64,000 nucleotides of DNA from Pinguiococcus pyrenoidosus. Taxonomy: Eukaryota; Sar; Pinguiophyceae; Pinguiochrysidales; Pinguiochrysidaceae. The stretch lies in assembly GCA_019677205.1 (NCBI GenBank), contig JAAMXY010001516.1:248001-312000 (forward strand). Direction: 5' to 3'. Positions 30,034-39,046 of the stretch are shown in pieces; the first letter of the stretch is position 1, and every line of letters begins with the position of its first letter. The translations under genes and the position numbers were made by a program. Below the pieces are notes generated by a model. That model saw nothing but the letters and a program-made list of their open reading frames with translations. It did no database searches and had not been told where the DNA came from.

Positions 30034-32883
30034 TTATGCCGAGCTCTCTTCTGTCTTCGCCCCATCTCCTTCCGACTCTTTCGCGTTCTCGCTGTCCGCT
30101 CCATTTTCTACAGCAGCGACATCTTCCTCAGCCCCAGGCCCATCCCCCGCATCCGGACTGCCCGCTTGCCGAACCTCCTCGGCCTTGGCAGTCCCGTTGG
30201 ACTCGATGTGTGCTTCCACGATCTCCGCCTTGGCGATCGGAACATCGCTCTTCAAGGCGGCCAGCGTTTCCGCCAGGCGCTGCAAATAGTACAGTTCCTG
30301 CAGGCGCAGCCGCATCTCAAAGATGTCGTTCACGCAGTAAAGATGCCCCAACGCGAGGTCCGCCTCTTCGCAGCGCACCAAGTCCATGGTGCCGCCAACG
30401 TGGAGCATCCGCCACTTGCGCATCCTCGGAGCAGCCTTCTCGTCCGGATAGGCTGCCCTTCGAAAGAGTGACTCCAGCATCTCATCACTGCGCGTTTCGA
30501 CGCCGTCATGGGAGCGCAGCAGGCGCCGGAGCTCCGCGATCTCCTCGAGAAGGGCCCGAGGCGTGAGCAGGAGCCGTTCCCGGAACTGCGCGAGGTCATA
30601 CTGCAGATTCCGGTGCGGCAGAACCAGCCGGGGCGAGAAACGGCAGAAGAAATCCGCCCAGAAGCGGAGACCGCACATGATGCTCGCCCGCGACGGAAGG
30701 AGGACGCCCGCCCAGCCCGGCTTGATCGTCTCGTGATCCTCGAACACCACGTCCTTGCTTTCCACGCCACGCCACAGAACCCGCTCGGGGGGTTTGACAT
30801 AGGTGGGCGAGGTGAAGGCATACCGGTTGGCGCGCACGAACGCCCAGACGCTGTTTGTTGCGCCGGACCGGATCCCAAAATCCACGCGCTGCTTCTCGTT
30901 GTCGCACAGGAAGGTGCCCCACCGGCACGAATAGAGTGCATCGGCCAGGAACAGCAGAAGGCGCACGTTGAACTCAAAATGTGTCGGGAAGAGCGACACG
31001 AGCTGATGCACCGTGTCCAGCCACTGCAAGAAGATGGGGCTGCACTGGGTGCCGTCGTGGACACGCTCGTTGGGGTGAACTCCATGAGCCGTCCGCAAGC
31101 TGAACGGATGGCCGAAGCCGCACCAGTCCTTCTCGATCAGCACGGCAAAGCCGTCCAGGGTGCGATAGTACGGATCGAGAAGCAGCTGTGCGATGCTGCA
31201 CACCTGCGACGTCCGGTCCCATCCGTGGCTGCAGTGCACCAGCACGGGCTCCCGCTTGAAGTGCACCACCTGCGCAACCGTGTATGCGGTATCAAGGATC
31301 AGAGCGATGTAGTTCAGCCACCTCGACTCGTTGAGCACGTTGGTGAAGTTGTACTCGTCCGCATATCCGACGCCAGCGCGCTCCACTTCCGTGCGGATCC
31401 GCGTGAAGCTGTCGCGCATGGCATGGATGTTGCTGATGTTGTAGAACTTCAGATTGCAGCACGGGTAGTTGGCGTTAAGCTCGTAGCCATATCCCGTCGC
31501 ACGATTGGCGAGCGCCGCTGCCTTCGGTCGGCAGTCCACGATATGCAGGATTGGTCGGATTTCCATCCCCGAGAAGGGCCTGATGACGGACATGACCGGA
31601 CGGCTTCCACCAGCTTCATTGAAGCTGGGCACACCGGCCGCGGTCTTTCGCGTGGGGCGCAAAGCCCCCCTGGCGTTGCCGTTGGACCCGGCAACAGATC
31701 TCGAAGAAGGGCCCCCAGCGGATCCCGCACTAGATCCCGCAGCCGATCCCGCAGCCGATCCCGCCGTACGCCATTTTCTCATGTTCTCCCCCTTCGTAGC
31801 TGCAGACTGCCGCGCAAGTGCAGCCGTGATGACTGCGTTGCCAAGCGCGGCAAGCGTTCGCTCGTCCTGGGAGCATGTATTGCTCGCTCCCACTTTGGGC
31901 TGACTACACCTCCAGATGGAGCCGGCATCCCCAGCGCGGCCCCAGGTCAAGGCTGGGATCCTCCTCTCGCTGCGGAAGCTCGCGACGGCCCCCAGCTCGT
32001 TGTCGCTGACGGACGTGGGCACGACCAGCGACGGCGGATAGCTCGCGCAGAGCTCATAGTTGCCATTCGCGATGGAGATCCGCCACGGACAAGGCACGTT
32101 CCCGTCCCAGGGATCCAGCACCCCCTGCCGCGCCCACTCCATGGAGTAGTCCAGCGCGTGCATGTCGCAGACGTCGATGCCATCGTAGGCCACGAGGGGC
32201 ACCTTGTGCTCGAAGGCGAAGAGCGACACGGGTTTGAACTGCGGGAAGGTCAGCTTGTGCAGATTCTCCACAAGCATGTTTCCCTCGGCGTTGTCCGGAA
32301 CCTGCAGGCGGATCGAGTGGACGGCCTTGCCGATGATTTGCACCTCCTGGTAGCCTGTCCTGTTGGTCCGTCGCAGGATCTCCAGTCGGTCGATCGCACC
32401 AAGGGGTATCGCGAAGGTCTCCGGCGGGAGCTGCATCTCCGGGATGTGCTGCACCCGCTGCGCATCTTCCGCATCCGGCACGAAGATGACCTGATACCAG
32501 GTGATCACAACCTTTCCCAGCACGGCGTCTCCAGTGCTCCTTGCTAGGAGGTAGCATTTGGTCTCGTGCAGATCCACGGCCAGCTTCTCCTGAGCCAGCC
32601 GGGACAGCCCAAGCTCTTGCATCCGCGTCGCCCACTTCCTGGACTCGTCAAACGCTTGCTCGGTGGACGACACAGCCGTGTCCCCGGCGTCCAAGCCGGA
32701 GTCCTTGTCGTCGTCCACGCCGGCGTCCACATCTTCCGCGGTGGTGTCTGCCAGATCGCGTTCCAGCGCCTCGGGATCCACATCAGCATCCTCGCTGGCC
32801 TCCGTGGGCGACGAGTTGACGGCTGCGAGAGGATCCATGGAGCCACCAACTTCGATGCGCTCTCTGGACCCCTTTGCGTCCAT
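30034..32883 (-). CDS. Myotubularin-family phosphoinositide phosphatase, altered P-loop
   Basis: 949 residues in one exon, ATG at 32883. Order: acidic N-terminal tail, PH-GRAM domain (about 95-215, with TWYQVIFVPD and PPETFAIPLGAIDRLEI), then the myotubularin catalytic domain with a Ser/Gly/Ala repeat insert (about 365-400), HIVDCRPKAAALAN and the C-x5-R loop VHCSHGWDRTSQV (Cys551). A coiled-coil-like helix and an acidic tail close it. Active family members carry CSDGWDR; here the Asp after Ser is His (H553, codon CAC). Cys, second Asp and Arg are kept. Active members remove the 3-phosphate from PI3P or PI(3,5)P2 on endosomes; activity here is uncertain. Confidence 0.9.
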   Translation of the reverse strand: MDAKGSRERIEVGGSMDPLAAVNSSPTEASEDADVDPEALERDLADTTAEDVDAGVDDDKDSGLDAGDTAVSSTEQAFDESRKWATRMQELGLSRLAQEKLAVDLHETKCYLLARSTGDAVLGKVVITWYQVIFVPDAEDAQRVQHIPEMQLPPETFAIPLGAIDRLEILRRTNRTGYQEVQIIGKAVHSIRLQVPDNAEGNMLVENLHKLTFPQFKPVSLFAFEHKVPLVAYDGIDVCDMHALDYSMEWARQGVLDPWDGNVPCPWRISIANGNYELCASYPPSLVVPTSVSDNELGAVASFRSERRIPALTWGRAGDAGSIWRCSQPKVGASNTCSQDERTLAALGNAVITAALARQSAATKGENMRKWRTAGSAAGSAAGSSAGSAGGPSSRSVAGSNGNARGALRPTRKTAAGVPSFNEAGGSRPVMSVIRPFSGMEIRPILHIVDCRPKAAALANRATGYGYELNANYPCCNLKFYNISNIHAMRDSFTRIRTEVERAGVGYADEYNFTNVLNESRWLNYIALILDTAYTVAQVVHFKREPVLVHCSHGWDRTSQVCSIAQLLLDPYYRTLDGFAVLIEKDWCGFGHPFSLRTAHGVHPNERVHDGTQCSPIFLQWLDTVHQLVSLFPTHFEFNVRLLLFLADALYSCRWGTFLCDNEKQRVDFGIRSGATNSVWAFVRANRYAFTSPTYVKPPERVLWRGVESKDVVFEDHETIKPGWAGVLLPSRASIMCGLRFWADFFCRFSPRLVLPHRNLQYDLAQFRERLLLTPRALLEEIAELRRLLRSHDGVETRSDEMLESLFRRAAYPDEKAAPRMRKWRMLHVGGTMDLVRCEEADLALGHLYCVNDIFEMRLRLQELYYLQRLAETLAALKSDVPIAKAEIVEAHIESNGTAKAEEVRQAGSPDAGDGPGAEEDVAAVENGADSENAKESEGDGAKTEESSA

Positions 32884-33474
32884 TGTGCGCGGCGTTTAGG
32901 TACTCATACCAAGAAATGGACGTCTGGCAGATAGGTCGCAAGGAGGATCGCCTCTTCTTCGACGAGTTCGCACGTGAAAAGTCGCGCGGCAAGAGCGGTT
33001 CTTCGGCGCAACTGCGTGTGCGCCTCGTTCCGAGGTGAGAACGCCTGTGCGATGCCTCCTTCACTTCAGGATTCTCCTGAAGCACTTCGGTGTGCACGAG
33101 GCAGACCAAGTTCTGCGCGCGCCGGCGACAGGAGGCGCTTCTGAATTCCTGGCCCAAGATGCACCTTTGGAATTCCATTCAAAAGCTTTGTCGGCGGCGT
33201 CTATTCCCGCTGAAAATGGAAAACCTCAAAACTTTCCGGTCGCACTCAGCCAATGAACGAAGACCTCAAGCCAAAGATCCTTTCCAAAACTCGCAATGGA
33301 TGAGGAAAGTCTCAGGAAAAACACTAATTTGAAATGATGTCTTCAGACTTTTAAACCCCGGCTCGTGGAAACGCGGCCGCATCCGCGCCATTTTGGGACT
33401 GAAGGCAGCAGCCCGAGCACGCCCACAGCGCCGTCACACCGCTGAAAGGTCAACTTGTTGAAATTGGCTGAAGC
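32884..33474. other. Divergent spacer, no specific feature
   Basis: 591 bp between the myotubularin and NudC starts. The stretch 33200-33350 is A-rich (GAAAATGGAAAACCTC) but not a strong island. Promoters for both genes are expected. No RNA gene or repeat seen. Confidence 0.45.
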
Positions 33475-34599
33475 ATGGCGGACTTCTCTCGCTTCGACGA
33501 CGTGTTCCTGAGCCTGGCTTCGCAGTCCGACGGGATCGAAGGCATGCTCCGCATCGTCTTTGACTTCCTTCACCGCCGCACGGACTTCTACGTCGTGAAG
33601 GAGGCCCGTGACTTGAGCGCGCGAATGGGCTTCAATGATGGTGAAGCAGAGAGGGTGAGCAAAGTAAGACCTGGCCGCGATATTGTCGACACGAACCTCA
33701 TAGCTTGGGCCGATACCGCGGCCTTCTCGTGATGGCTTTGCTTGGGGGCCTAGATACTGCTCCGGACGTTCAAGTCGTTCGCGTTCAAGCCGCTTAGTGC
33801 AGCACAGCAAAAAACGGTGAGAAAAAAGAAAAACAAGATCGCAAAGCGATCTTCGGAGGCTGCGAAGTCCAAGGCCCCTTCACCAGTCGCGGCAAGCCCT
33901 CAGGAAGCGGCGGCCTCGCATACTGCAACTGTCGAGGACGAGCTTCCAGGCCCGACGGAGCACCAGTCCGTGCCCAAGATGGATGGTGCCGCTGGGGCTT
34001 TGGAGGAGAGAGAAAGCAAGGATCCGGCGACGAAGCCAGAAGAAGTGCGACCCTCGCTGAAGGTCAATGAAGATGGCAAGCAGATTCCCGTCAACAACGG
34101 CGGTGCGACAGACAAATACGTGTGGTCGCAGACTCTGGGGGAAGCCACCATGCACGTGCCCTTGCCAGAAGGGATGCGGGCGAGAGATATCCGTGTCGAG
34201 ATCCTGCCTTCAGGTCTGACGGTGCGGAAGAAAGCCGACGACGACGTGATCCTAGCGGGCCAGTGGCCTCGACGGATACAGGGCGACGAGAGCGTTTGGA
34301 CCGTCGACAACGGAATTCTCACTATCAGCCTCGACAAAGCAGATCGAGCGTGGTGGAGTTCCGCGCTGGTCGGGGACGTAGAAATCGACACAACACAGGT
34401 GGATAGCAGGACGAAGATAGACGACTACGACGACGAGACCCAGGGAGTCATTCGCAAGATCATGTTCGATCAGAAGCAGAAGGCCTTAGGACTCCCGACG
34501 AGTGACGAGCTCGAGAAGCAGGAGCTCTTTGAGAGAGCAAAGTTCGCGCCAGGGTCGCCTTTCCTTCCAGGCGGGCCTTTCGCGGAGAAACCGGAATGA
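33475..34599 (+). CDS. NudC-family co-chaperone (CS domain)
   Basis: Exons 33475..33654 and 33754..34599 (99-bp intron, phase 0) give 341 residues, close to animal NudC. The N-terminal helical domain (MADFSRFDDVFLSLASQ... DFLHRRTDFYVV) is the dimerising NudC_N region, and the splice joins NDGEAER to ILLRTFKSF. A Lys/Ala/Glu-rich linker is followed by the CS domain, YVWSQTLGEATMHVPLPEG to SLDKADRAWWSSAL (about 185-275), and the conserved tail with DDYDDETQGVIRKIMFDQ and GLPTSDE. In the family it is an Hsp90 co-chaperone for dynein regulators and WD40 proteins. It converges on the esterase with 27 bp between stops. Confidence 0.93.
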
Positions 34600-34626
34600 C
34601 GAAAAAATCGGGTGGAATAGCTCATC

Positions 34627-36287
34627 CTACTGAATTACGTCGAACGCTCCTGCCCCTTCTGCATCTGCTTTGATCATGCTAGACAGCACTCTGACTACTT
34701 TTGAATGGGCGCGCACATCGAACTCGAGGCCAGCGTGGGAGCACGCCGCCTCGATGAGGATCACCTGCAGGGAAAGAGACCGTGCAAGCAAGCGTTCAGC
34801 GTGGCTTCGAGCGACGCAGCGGCGCAAGGGCTTGCCTGGGAGTCGTCGCTGTGCTTCTGCGCCGCTTTCCGAAGAAGCGCCACGAGCTCTCTGCCTTCGT
34901 CCAGAAGCGGGTCCGCATACCCTGGTAATCCAGAACCGCGTTGTGAGTTGGGCCCGCGGCTTCATGGCTTGCGAAGCTTCGACACACCAGTCACCACGAG
35001 GGTTCTCCGAGGTGCTCCGCGACTCCAGGCGGCAGCGCAGAGCGGGCTGACTCGGACGTCGTCCATCGCCCGGTCTATGTCAATGTCACACCTGGGGTGA
35101 CGTCAGCTCTCGAAGATGCAATCGTCGTTGGGCCACGGGGACTTACTCGCCAGCATCGCGCAGCTTGTCGTCGAGCAAGTGATCTCGTGCTCGCTCCTCT
35201 TCTTTGCCGTCCCTCCCAACCTCTCCGTCTCTTCCGTCGTCCTGCCCAGACGCGTTCGCTGCGGTTGGGCGCATCGCGAATTCTCGTGCCAAGTATGCAT
35301 GCCAGCACCACCTGAATGCGCCATTAGTGACTTTGCTAATTTTTATTTGGGAGGGGGGGGGGGCGACGAAGGAGAGCTTTCGCTCACCTCAGATACTCCG
35401 TCGGCACAAAGCTCAGGTTGCCATTTCGACGGAAGGAGGAATCATCGGCAGCGACGCCATGGAAAGCGTCCTCCGCATTTCTCGGACTGACACAGGGAAA
35501 GAAAAGCGACATCGACGCACACGTGATGCCGCTGGCCGTTGCCGCCGCGGCTGCAGAGCCAACCAAGCAAGCACCGGCGCTGCACCCTGCAACGTGGAGC
35601 CTCTTGGGGTCGTAGTTGAAGCGCTCTGCAAGCTCAGCATTTTCAGAAACAACCCTCAGACCTGCGCAGGAGAAGGAGAGTCAGTGGCGTGGCGAAGCTG
35701 ACGCACTGCTGGAGTCTCGCGGTGGCACCTTTCAAGACATCATCGAAGGCCATGGGAAAAGGATTCTCAGGCGCAATCGCGTACTCCACAGAAACCAGGA
35801 CGCAATCCACGGACTTCCCAATCGACACAAACATCTTGGCTCCCCAGTCATCCCTTGCTTGTCCCATCGTGAAGCCACCGCCGTGCACCCAGAAGAGAAC
35901 CGGAAGCTTCTTTCTCGGCTGCTGATTCTCCTTCGAGACGAAGATCAAGGTGATACCGTCCACGCTCTCTTCCGTCACTTGAAATGCGCTGGTGATCTTG
36001 TCAAAGCCGCTGTGGATGAGCCCATTGATCTGACTTCGAATGGACGGGTAGGTCTCTCCGCTAATTCTGCCGAGAAAGGAGCGCGGCACGACGCACTGGA
36101 TCAGCTTGTCAAAGAAGGTCAAGTCATCGCGACACCAGAAAAGGACAGCGCTCCACAGGGCCCCCATAGCAAGCAAGGAAAGCGCCCAACCGAAGATCCC
36201 GCCGCCAAAGGACGCGGTTTTCCAGCCGAGACAGAAGCGGACGAGAGCGCGAACTGCTTCTTTGAATCTTTCGACTGACTCACTCAT
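34627..36287 (-). CDS. HSL-type alpha/beta-hydrolase esterase, six exons
   Basis: Exons (minus) 35729..36287, 35388..35661, 35147..35311, 34988..35091, 34836..34921 and 34627..34764 give 441 residues. All junctions are in phase; introns are 55-76 bp, four GT-AG and the last GC-AG. An N-terminal membrane helix (about 30-55) precedes the oxyanion HGGGF (in VLFWVHGGGFTMG), YAIAPENPFP, nucleophile elbow GCSAGA, WCWHAYLAREFA, VRVSPLCAAAW, LVVTG joined to YADPLLDEGREL (catalytic Asp) and CSHAG near the end (catalytic His). These are the marks of the hormone-sensitive-lipase family. It probably hydrolyses short or medium acyl esters at a membrane. It is the most intron-rich gene here, and intron 2 holds an 11-G run on the plus strand (35353-35363). 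Confidence 0.87.
34765..34835 (-). other. GC-AG intron in the esterase gene
   Basis: The donor reads CCCAG/GCAAGC, the strong context typical of GC-AG introns; the acceptor is CCCTGCAG. Reading through or using the next GT breaks the frame, while this junction joins HSDDSQ to VILIEAACSHAG in phase 0. It is the only non-GT donor among the introns I modelled. Confidence 0.75.
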
Positions 36288-36611
36288 CAGACTTCCTGGA
36301 ACGGTATGACGGGGTCATAGGGTGAATGACTTCAGGAAGCAGTCCGACCGAATCAGCTGATCTGGGGCTTGTCGCACTCGCGGCCAAAATTGCGCCCTGC
36401 AAGATCTTCCGAGTTTGCGTGGGATTGGATCCGCTGTGGATTCCATTGACGGTTGGACGAATGGTATGCAAGATGTCCTTCACGTCTGCCAATGGAAGCG
36501 GGAACGAAAAAAGAAGAATGGATTTCCAAAGTAAGTCGCGTACGAAGCGGTTTGATTTTCGCGCGCAAATTGATGTGCGACTGCGGGCGTTTCTGATCCA
36601 CTTCGCGTCCC
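36288..36611. other. Divergent spacer, no specific feature
   Basis: 324 bp between the esterase and PARP-fold starts, presumably a shared promoter region. Nothing further recognised. Confidence 0.45.
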
Positions 36612-38826
36612 ATGTCCGCTGCGGCCGCGCCCCAAGTCACGAGCGGTGAGCTCTTCTTCCGCGCGTCGTCCACCAGTCGCGATCTACTGCCCACCGAGTT
36701 GGTGAAGTTCCTGGAGGAGCAGTCCGCGCCCTTGGCGGCGTCGAACGCCTTCGACACGAAGATCCGATCTCTCCGCGCGGCGCGCGAAGTGTCCAGACGC
36801 AGGAAAAATGCGCGGGCGAGCTACTGGCAGAAGACCAAGCGGATGGTGGCGTCCTCACTCCGCGGAGTTCTGCTCCATGCAACGGCCGCCGGGAGTTCCG
36901 CGCGCACGCGGCGGTTCGAACTGGAGCATGGCCTAGACAACAGACTAGCCGGACTTGCTGTGAAGTTCTATGCGATTCAGCAGGTCGAGGAGCGTCTGTC
37001 GCGCTTCGTGGAGGAGCAAGAGATGCAGCAATGGGCGCAAATGGCGGAGCATGCCAAGTTTGTCCGGCACCTGAACCTGTTTGCGCTGCATCTGGAGCAC
37101 GAGACTCGCGGGACCGTGCTTTTCCAGAGGCTCTCGGCGACGCATCCGCAGCATCTGCGCTGTAAGCGGGCGGCGCTGGACAACATACGGCAAGGATTCT
37201 TTGACGGCGACGACCATGATCGCAGCCGCCTCGGACCGCGAAGGTACACGGGCTTGCAGGTGGTGGACGTGTACAAGATTGCGAACAAATTGCTGCTGGA
37301 GCAGTTCCAGGGCGCAGCCGCTCGGGATAACCCCGCCAAGGTCAAGGGGCTGTTCTGTTCTCTTCCGCTGGAAGCTCTCGAGCACGTGGTGCTATGCGGG
37401 ATGTTCCAGCACCCGCCGGAGGACTTCCAGCAGGCTTTTACGGGAAGCTGGTTCTCGATGGGTCAAAGCGGCGGGCAAGGTCATGCAGCACGGGTGGTGA
37501 AAGACTCGCCCGCCATCGATTTCCCCCGAAGCTTCAGTAGGCATTCCACTCTGCTTGAAGATATCCAACTCATCCATGGTGCTGCATCGGCAGATGCCGG
37601 AAATCGCCGACGAAAGCTCCTGGGGCGATCGATGGGAAAGACTGCTTCGGCTGCAGAAGATACCACAGAGTCATCGGAACGAGCTCGCGGTTCGGATCGG
37701 GACTACGTGTCGGCGTTGCGCGCGGCCTACGGAGCTGCGATTCGCTTTGACCCACGCCTTCCGCTGAACGCGTCGTCGAGCAAGGCCTGCCATTGGGAGG
37801 AGGCCTTGGAAGACGATGCCACGCTGGGGAACGACTCCGAGATACGCCTTTTGATGCTCTGTCGAGTGATGATCGGTCGCACCTTCGTGTGCGACGCAGA
37901 CTCGCCTCTCCCAGCGGTGCCGCCTTCGCCGGAGTATGACAGCATGTACTCTCCCTCCACGGACGAGTACCGGCTGCTGAGGCCAGAGTTCGTGCTTCCG
38001 GAGTTTGTGGTGATGTACAGATACACAGGGTTGCGCCCGTCGGCACGATCACTCGGGAGGGCCTTCTCAGCAACTCTGCCAGTGGAAGTGGATTTGGGAC
38101 TGTCGCCGGAGGCTTTTGCGCGACAGACTACCGCAGCGTCTCCACAGCCGCCTCCCAATGGAAGCGATGTGTATGCCAAGTGCGGAGCTGCTCAGAAGCA
38201 GTGTTCATCACCCCAGGAACGACGGTTCTTGGCTGCTATGGCGGAGCTCGCCAACGAGGCCGAGGAAGCCAAGAGCTCGCGGGCTCCGCGGGAAGTTGCG
38301 GGGACGGATGTCGAGACGGTGGCTGCCGGGATCGCTGCCTTGCGTAGAAATGCGGAGCGGCAGAGGCATGAGCTGCAGAAGTCCGTGGAGCGGGTACGTT
38401 CACATGTGACAGGCTTTCCCCGTTTTTGGCAGTCGTTCAGGAGCAGCGTTTCCATAGGTTTTTAATGATCACTGGCTTCGTGAGGACTCCGCTTCCGCAG
38501 CCACCGAGGCCGAGAGGCAGTCGGTGCAGCAGGTGGTCCAGGCAACTAAGGCCAAAAGCGAGATGCAGCGCGCATATCGAATGGACGGCAGCAAGGAGGC
38601 TGGCCGACCGACGCCTACGGAGCTCGGTCTGAACGTCGGCCTGAGCGTTGCAAAATCCGACCGCCGAATGGACGGCCAATCCACGGCCGACAAGCGGCGG
38701 GACGCAAGTCACCAGGCCCCTCCCAAGACGAAGGGGACGGCCGGGGGGTCGCGGCGGCTTGCAGCTGGTTTCCGGAGAAGGGCCAGGGGAAGATCGGCGC
38801 GGACGCGGAAGCCACCACTTCGGTGA
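36612..38826 (+). CDS. PARP/ART-fold protein with degenerate catalytic triad
   Basis: Exons 36612..38393 and 38458..38826 (64-bp intron, phase 0; the first frame alone would stop at 38465) give 716 residues. An N-terminal helical half (about 1-190) leads to an ADP-ribosyltransferase-like region: VDVYKIANKLLLEQFQG (PARP pattern V.RIQN..L...F), LFCSLPLEALEHVVLCGMF (LFHGT...I..GF), IRLLMLCRVMIGRTFV, and MYSPSTDEYRLLRPEFVLPE with FVVMY. Of the H-Y-E triad, His is Cys in LFCSL, the Tyr strand is not recognisable, and the Glu may be kept in LPEF. The fold looks real but ADP-ribosyl transfer is doubtful. The C-terminal region is charged and coiled-coil-like. The second exon is less certain than the first. 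Confidence 0.6.
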
Positions 38827-39046
38827 CGCTGCGACTTGCATGCGAATGACGAAGTGACTGCGGCCAGCGCCGACGCTCCAAGACAAGAAGGGAAGCCTCT
38901 TCCTTTCTGCGAAGCATTCCAATTGAAACGAGCTAGTCTTATACAGCGCGGTGTTGTCTATCTCACTTGCGTTGCCTCGGCTGTCTGTCCTGCGGCAGAT
39001 CTTTCCTAGCGGACGAGCAGAGGCGCCGTCCAAAAAAATGGCCTTC

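Noticed and set aside
30508-32547. 679-residue plus-strand open frame
   Set aside because: Antisense to the myotubularin, which has a complete PH-GRAM and catalytic loop on the minus strand.
38394-38465. PARP-fold gene ending at the in-frame TAA at 38463
   Set aside because: A GTACGT donor at 38394 and a TAG acceptor at 38457 join in phase to a longer charged coiled-coil-like end. I prefer the spliced model but note it is less certain.
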